Shown here: positions 61,419 through 64,000 of the stretch, piece by piece
Layout of the letters: each line of letters starts with the position of its first letter
Numbering within the stretch: position 1 is the first letter of the stretch
From: Acanthochlamys bracteata
Taxonomy: Eukaryota > Streptophyta > Magnoliopsida > Pandanales > Velloziaceae
Reading direction: 5' to 3'
DNA: 64,000 bases
Assembly (NCBI GenBank): GCA_019914995.1
Contig: CM034136.1
Location: 1,007,270 to 1,071,269, forward strand
Made by a program: the position numbers and the translations under genes
The notes under the pieces: model-generated
Databases searched by the model: none
The model's input: only the letters and a program-made list of their open reading frames with translations
Told to the model about the DNA's origin: nothing

Positions 61419-62935
61419 ATGTCAAACACATTTTCGGCGGCGCTGTTGCTGTTGGTAATAGTGCTGATATCAACACTTCCATCATGTTCCGCTGTGATTC
61501 AGGACTCAGCGGCTCGCTCAGACTCGCGACCAATCATCCCCTTCGACGAGTTCGGTTTCTCAAACAACGGCTCTCTCGATCTCAAGGTTTATCGCATCTT
61601 GCTCTCTAACTCCAATCCCGATCTCGATCTCTCCAAGCTTGTCTTCTTATTATCAACACGAGACGCATGGTTTTCAGTCCTCGAACAGCTCCACAACAAC
61701 GATATTACCTGCCCTCTCTCTCCATTAGTCTTTCATCAATCTTCTCTACGCTTTTGATTCACTCCCTAAATCTGCAAAAACTCGTAATGGCCTTGCGAAT
61801 TCTTTCTCCGTCGCTGTTAATCATTCCATTCCCGGCCAATTCGTGCTTGTTTCGCTAACTGTCTTCTTGGTCTTCGCATTTCGATGTCGGTTCACTCTGA
61901 GATGTGCAGTTTTGATTCGGTTCTGGTCGCAACCTCTCTGTTTGCTCATCTGTGCTCCCTAGAATATACTCGGTATTGTTTTTTTTGCATATCTAGCGCT
62001 TGTTGCAGGTTGGGCTTTTGTTCTTCACCGGATCGGGTTACAGTTCTCAGAATCCACTACTTCATGCTTGCTCTATTGGTGTTGTTGAAAGCGCTGAACC
62101 TGCTCTGTGAAGCAGAAGATAAATCTTACATTGACCAGACTGGTACGCGCATGGGTTGGATGTTTTGTTCTATATTCAGCTTTCTGAAAGGAATTACATT
62201 GTTTACTTTGATTGTTCTGATTGGTACTGGCTGGTCGTTTATCAAACCGTAACTCCAGGTTAAAGAGAAAAGAGTGTTAATGGTGGTGATTCCTCTCCAG
62301 GTAATTGCTAATGCTGCAGATGTTGCCGTTGATAAATCAGGTCTGGGACTTAGGGAGCTTTTGCTAGTGCTTTTATTAAACTTTTTTAAAATAAAAAATA
62401 TTTTTATTTTTTTTAGAAAACGAGTTTTATTTTTTCTATCTCTAAAAAAATATATAATAATTTTTTATACTTTTTAAATTTTTAATAAATTTTTTAAATA
62501 TTTATAAAATATATAATTAAAAATTAAAAAATTATTTTTCTGATAAGCTAAACCAAACGTATAACTAATCACATAGAAATAAATCTTTCTGCTCTTGGAT
62601 GTGCTTATGCTACTCTACAGTGCTTTTCCCAATTGTATGGTTTATTAAGAATTTGCGTGAGGCAGCGTGCACAGATGGAAAGGCAGCTGTCGACCTTATG
62701 AAGCTAACACTATTTCGGCAGTACTATGTAGTGGTCATCTACTATATTTATTTCACACTTGTTGTCTATGCACTCAGCACAGTTACTTCATACCGGTACC
62801 TATGGACTAGTGTTCTCGCAGGGGAGCTTGCAACCCTTGCATTCTATGTGTTTACAGGGTAGAAGTTCTCGGCGGAGCTGCAAAACCCTTATTTTGTAAT
62901 TGATGAAGAAGAGGTTGCACCTAGGCTCTCAAGCT
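61419..62935 (+). pseudogene. Broken lung-seven-transmembrane (GPCR-like) receptor-family gene
   Basis: The first 100 or so codons are intact from ATG at 61419: a signal-peptide-like start (SAALLLLVIVLISTLPSCSA) and the luminal part (GSLDLKV, STRDAW, NNDITC). After about 61705 the homology jumps frame (YAFDSLPKSAKTRNGLANSF, then FANCLLGLRISMSVHSEMCS), and a stretch before 62030 is missing. From about 62040 a membrane part is readable (LKALNLLCEAEDKSYI, FSFLKGITLFTLIVLIGTGW). It then meets a TAA at 62250 where the family has Tyr, and a MITE of about 200 bp. It resumes with LPIVW.IKNLREAA.TDGKAA and LMKLTLFRQYYVVVIYYIYF, a TAG at 62860 (Tyr in the family) and NPYFVIDEEEV. Several independent lesions make it a clear pseudogene. 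No introns are visible. Confidence 0.85.
62360..62566. repeat. MITE inserted in the seven-transmembrane pseudogene
   Basis: About 200 bp starting GCTAGTGCTTTTATTAAAC and ending AAGCTAAACCAAACGTATAAC. The interior has AAAATATTTTTATTTTTTTT and a TTTTAAATTTTTAATAAATT run, typical of the GTGCGTTTGG family. Coding homology stops at its left side (...GLGLREL) and resumes at its right side (IFLLLDV). Confidence 0.65.
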
Positions 62936-63196
62936 TGAAGAAAGCATATATCCATTGCAATAATATAGCAACTACATAACTAAATATTGCTTAACTACAT
63001 ACCACTTGGAACGACGCATAATATTGCAACTGCATAACCAACTGGAACAATTCCAAAATCATAATAATATTAAATACATCAGTAGATTTGAGATATATCA
63101 TAATTATTATTTTAATATTGTAGTTAAGGTTTGCCCAATCTGCAAAATTATTTTGTAATTGACGAGGAAGATGTTGTAACTAGGCTCTCAAGCTTG
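62878..63196. repeat. Duplicated gene tail flanking repeat R1
   Basis: The C-terminal coding stretch CTGCAAAACCCTTATTTTGT...AGGCTCTCAAGCTTGA at 62878-62935 recurs at 63139-63196 with several substitutions. Between them lies R1 (62937-63146). The second tail continues as GACGAGGATTTTGAGTTGTGA, close to the expected family C-terminus DEDFEL and stop. Confidence 0.75.
62937..63146. repeat. Spacer repeat R1 (direct repeat with R2)
   Basis: About 210 bp starting AGAAAGCATATATCCATTGC and ending GCCCAATCTGCAAAA. It recurs as R2 in the same orientation about 840 bp downstream, with scattered differences. It is non-coding. Confidence 0.8.
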
Positions 63197-63778
63197 ACGA
63201 GGATTTTGAGTTGTGAAATTGGCTTTCTCTGAAAGATTACGTTAAACATTATGCCATATCTAGAATGATTGGAGGTGAAGGTGCGGTTTGAACTCTTATA
63301 ATTGGCAACATGCCTTTGCAGGCTTATTTTTGTTACTTCCATTGATCTTGATACGGTTACTTGTAGTTATGTTGTAGCTTGATTTTATTTTTATGTCATC
63401 AAGCCTTCCTGTAAACTTGGTCTCTGTTGATACTACTTGATGTAATATTTTGTACCACACTACCTAGTTTATAGGGAATAGTCGACCATAAATGGATGTA
63501 ATACTTGTATCGCACTACCTTGTTGAATCCTTTAGATATGTACCCTTATACAGAAATGATAGATAGTATTTGCAGAATATGAACCATGTTGCTATACAGT
63601 ACATCAATGGAAAACAGGTACTTAAAGGAAACTTCAAGACAAAAAATATTTCATTGTTAATGACTATCAACTCCAGAACACAATATAAAGTACACCCTCT
63701 AATGACAAACAGACTGCATAATCTTTCTAGCACACTAAGTAAAGTTATATTCAAAGAAACATATATCCATTGCATTAG
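63197..63778. other. 3' flank of the pseudogene between R1 and R2
   Basis: Looks like an old 3' UTR. It contains a small tandem duplication at about 63425-63530 (TTGATGTAATATTTTGTACC and TGGATGTAATACTTGTATCG). No gene was recognised; the 99-codon minus-strand frame at 63515-63814 has no family likeness. Confidence 0.5.
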
Positions 63779-63779
63779 T

Positions 63780-63990
63780 AAAGAAAGCATATATCCATTG
63801 CAATAACATAGCAACTACATAACCAAATATTGCTTAACTATATACCAATTAGAATAATTCATAACATTGCAATTGCATAACCAATTGGAACAATTTTAGA
63901 ACCAGAATAATATTAAATACATCAGTGGACTTGAAATACATCATAACTACTATTTCTAACATTGTAGATAAGGATCGCCTAATCTGCAAA
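63780..63990. repeat. Spacer repeat R2 (direct repeat with R1)
   Basis: About 210 bp, same order of blocks as R1: ATATCCATTGCAATAACATA, AATATTGCTTAACTA, AACCAATTGGAACAATTTTA, AATATTAAATACATCAGTGG and ATCTGCAAAA. A partial third copy of its first 20 or so bases (CATATATCCATTGC) stands just upstream at about 63760. Confidence 0.8.
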
Positions 63991-64000
63991 AAATAAAAAA

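Noticed and set aside
1-64000. CRISPR arrays, bacterial operons, phage or defence systems
   Set aside because: No regularly spaced repeats with unique spacers and no prokaryotic genes; the window is plant nuclear DNA with spliced genes.

Overview
The window is nuclear DNA of a flowering plant, almost certainly a eudicot. Genes are split by GT-AG introns. Exons are clearly more GC-rich than the AT-rich introns and spacers. All recognisable proteins are plant families, and small inverted-repeat transposons are scattered throughout. The species cannot be named from the sequence.

Layout, left to right. 203-2127 (+) is the 3' part of a PhzF-family isomerase/epimerase-like gene whose start lies outside the window. 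2711-7182 (-) is a complete seven-exon R3H-domain protein, convergent with it. 9033-12979 (+) is a complete bHLH-type protein, divergent from the R3H gene across a spacer rich in TGGGCY motifs, and containing a tandemly duplicated 66-nt exon. 15190-23943 (-) is a nine-exon VTT/SNARE-associated Golgi (TVP38/TMEM64, DedA-like) membrane protein. It has a GC-AG intron, a 31-nt microexon and one donor that reads AT instead of GT. 24.3-31.5 kb is a gene-free block holding a decayed Ty1-copia retrotransposon and several MITEs. 33632-47946 (+) is a large WD40/bromodomain (BRWD/PHIP-like) gene of 22 coding exons and 1745 codons; one intron carries a row of five long hairpin elements. 52585-53628 (+) is an intronless adenylate isopentenyltransferase (cytokinin synthesis). 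53.6-61.4 kb is gene-poor and holds MITEs and a PIF/Harbinger transposase relic. 61419-62935 (+) is a broken lung-seven-transmembrane (GPCR-like) gene interrupted by a MITE, followed by duplicated tail and spacer sequence to the window end.

The genes do not form an operon or one pathway. The order PhzF, R3H, VTT-Golgi resembles, from memory, a stretch of Arabidopsis chromosome 1 (AT1G03210-AT1G03260), so this half may be conserved synteny; this was not checked. I saw no new multi-gene system. The items most worth a second look are the duplicated bHLH exon, the altered VTT splice donor, the bromodomain lacking its usual Asn and ZA loop, and the intronic hairpin cluster. All exon borders were placed by eye from reading frame, splice motifs and family knowledge; no alignment or transcript data were available.
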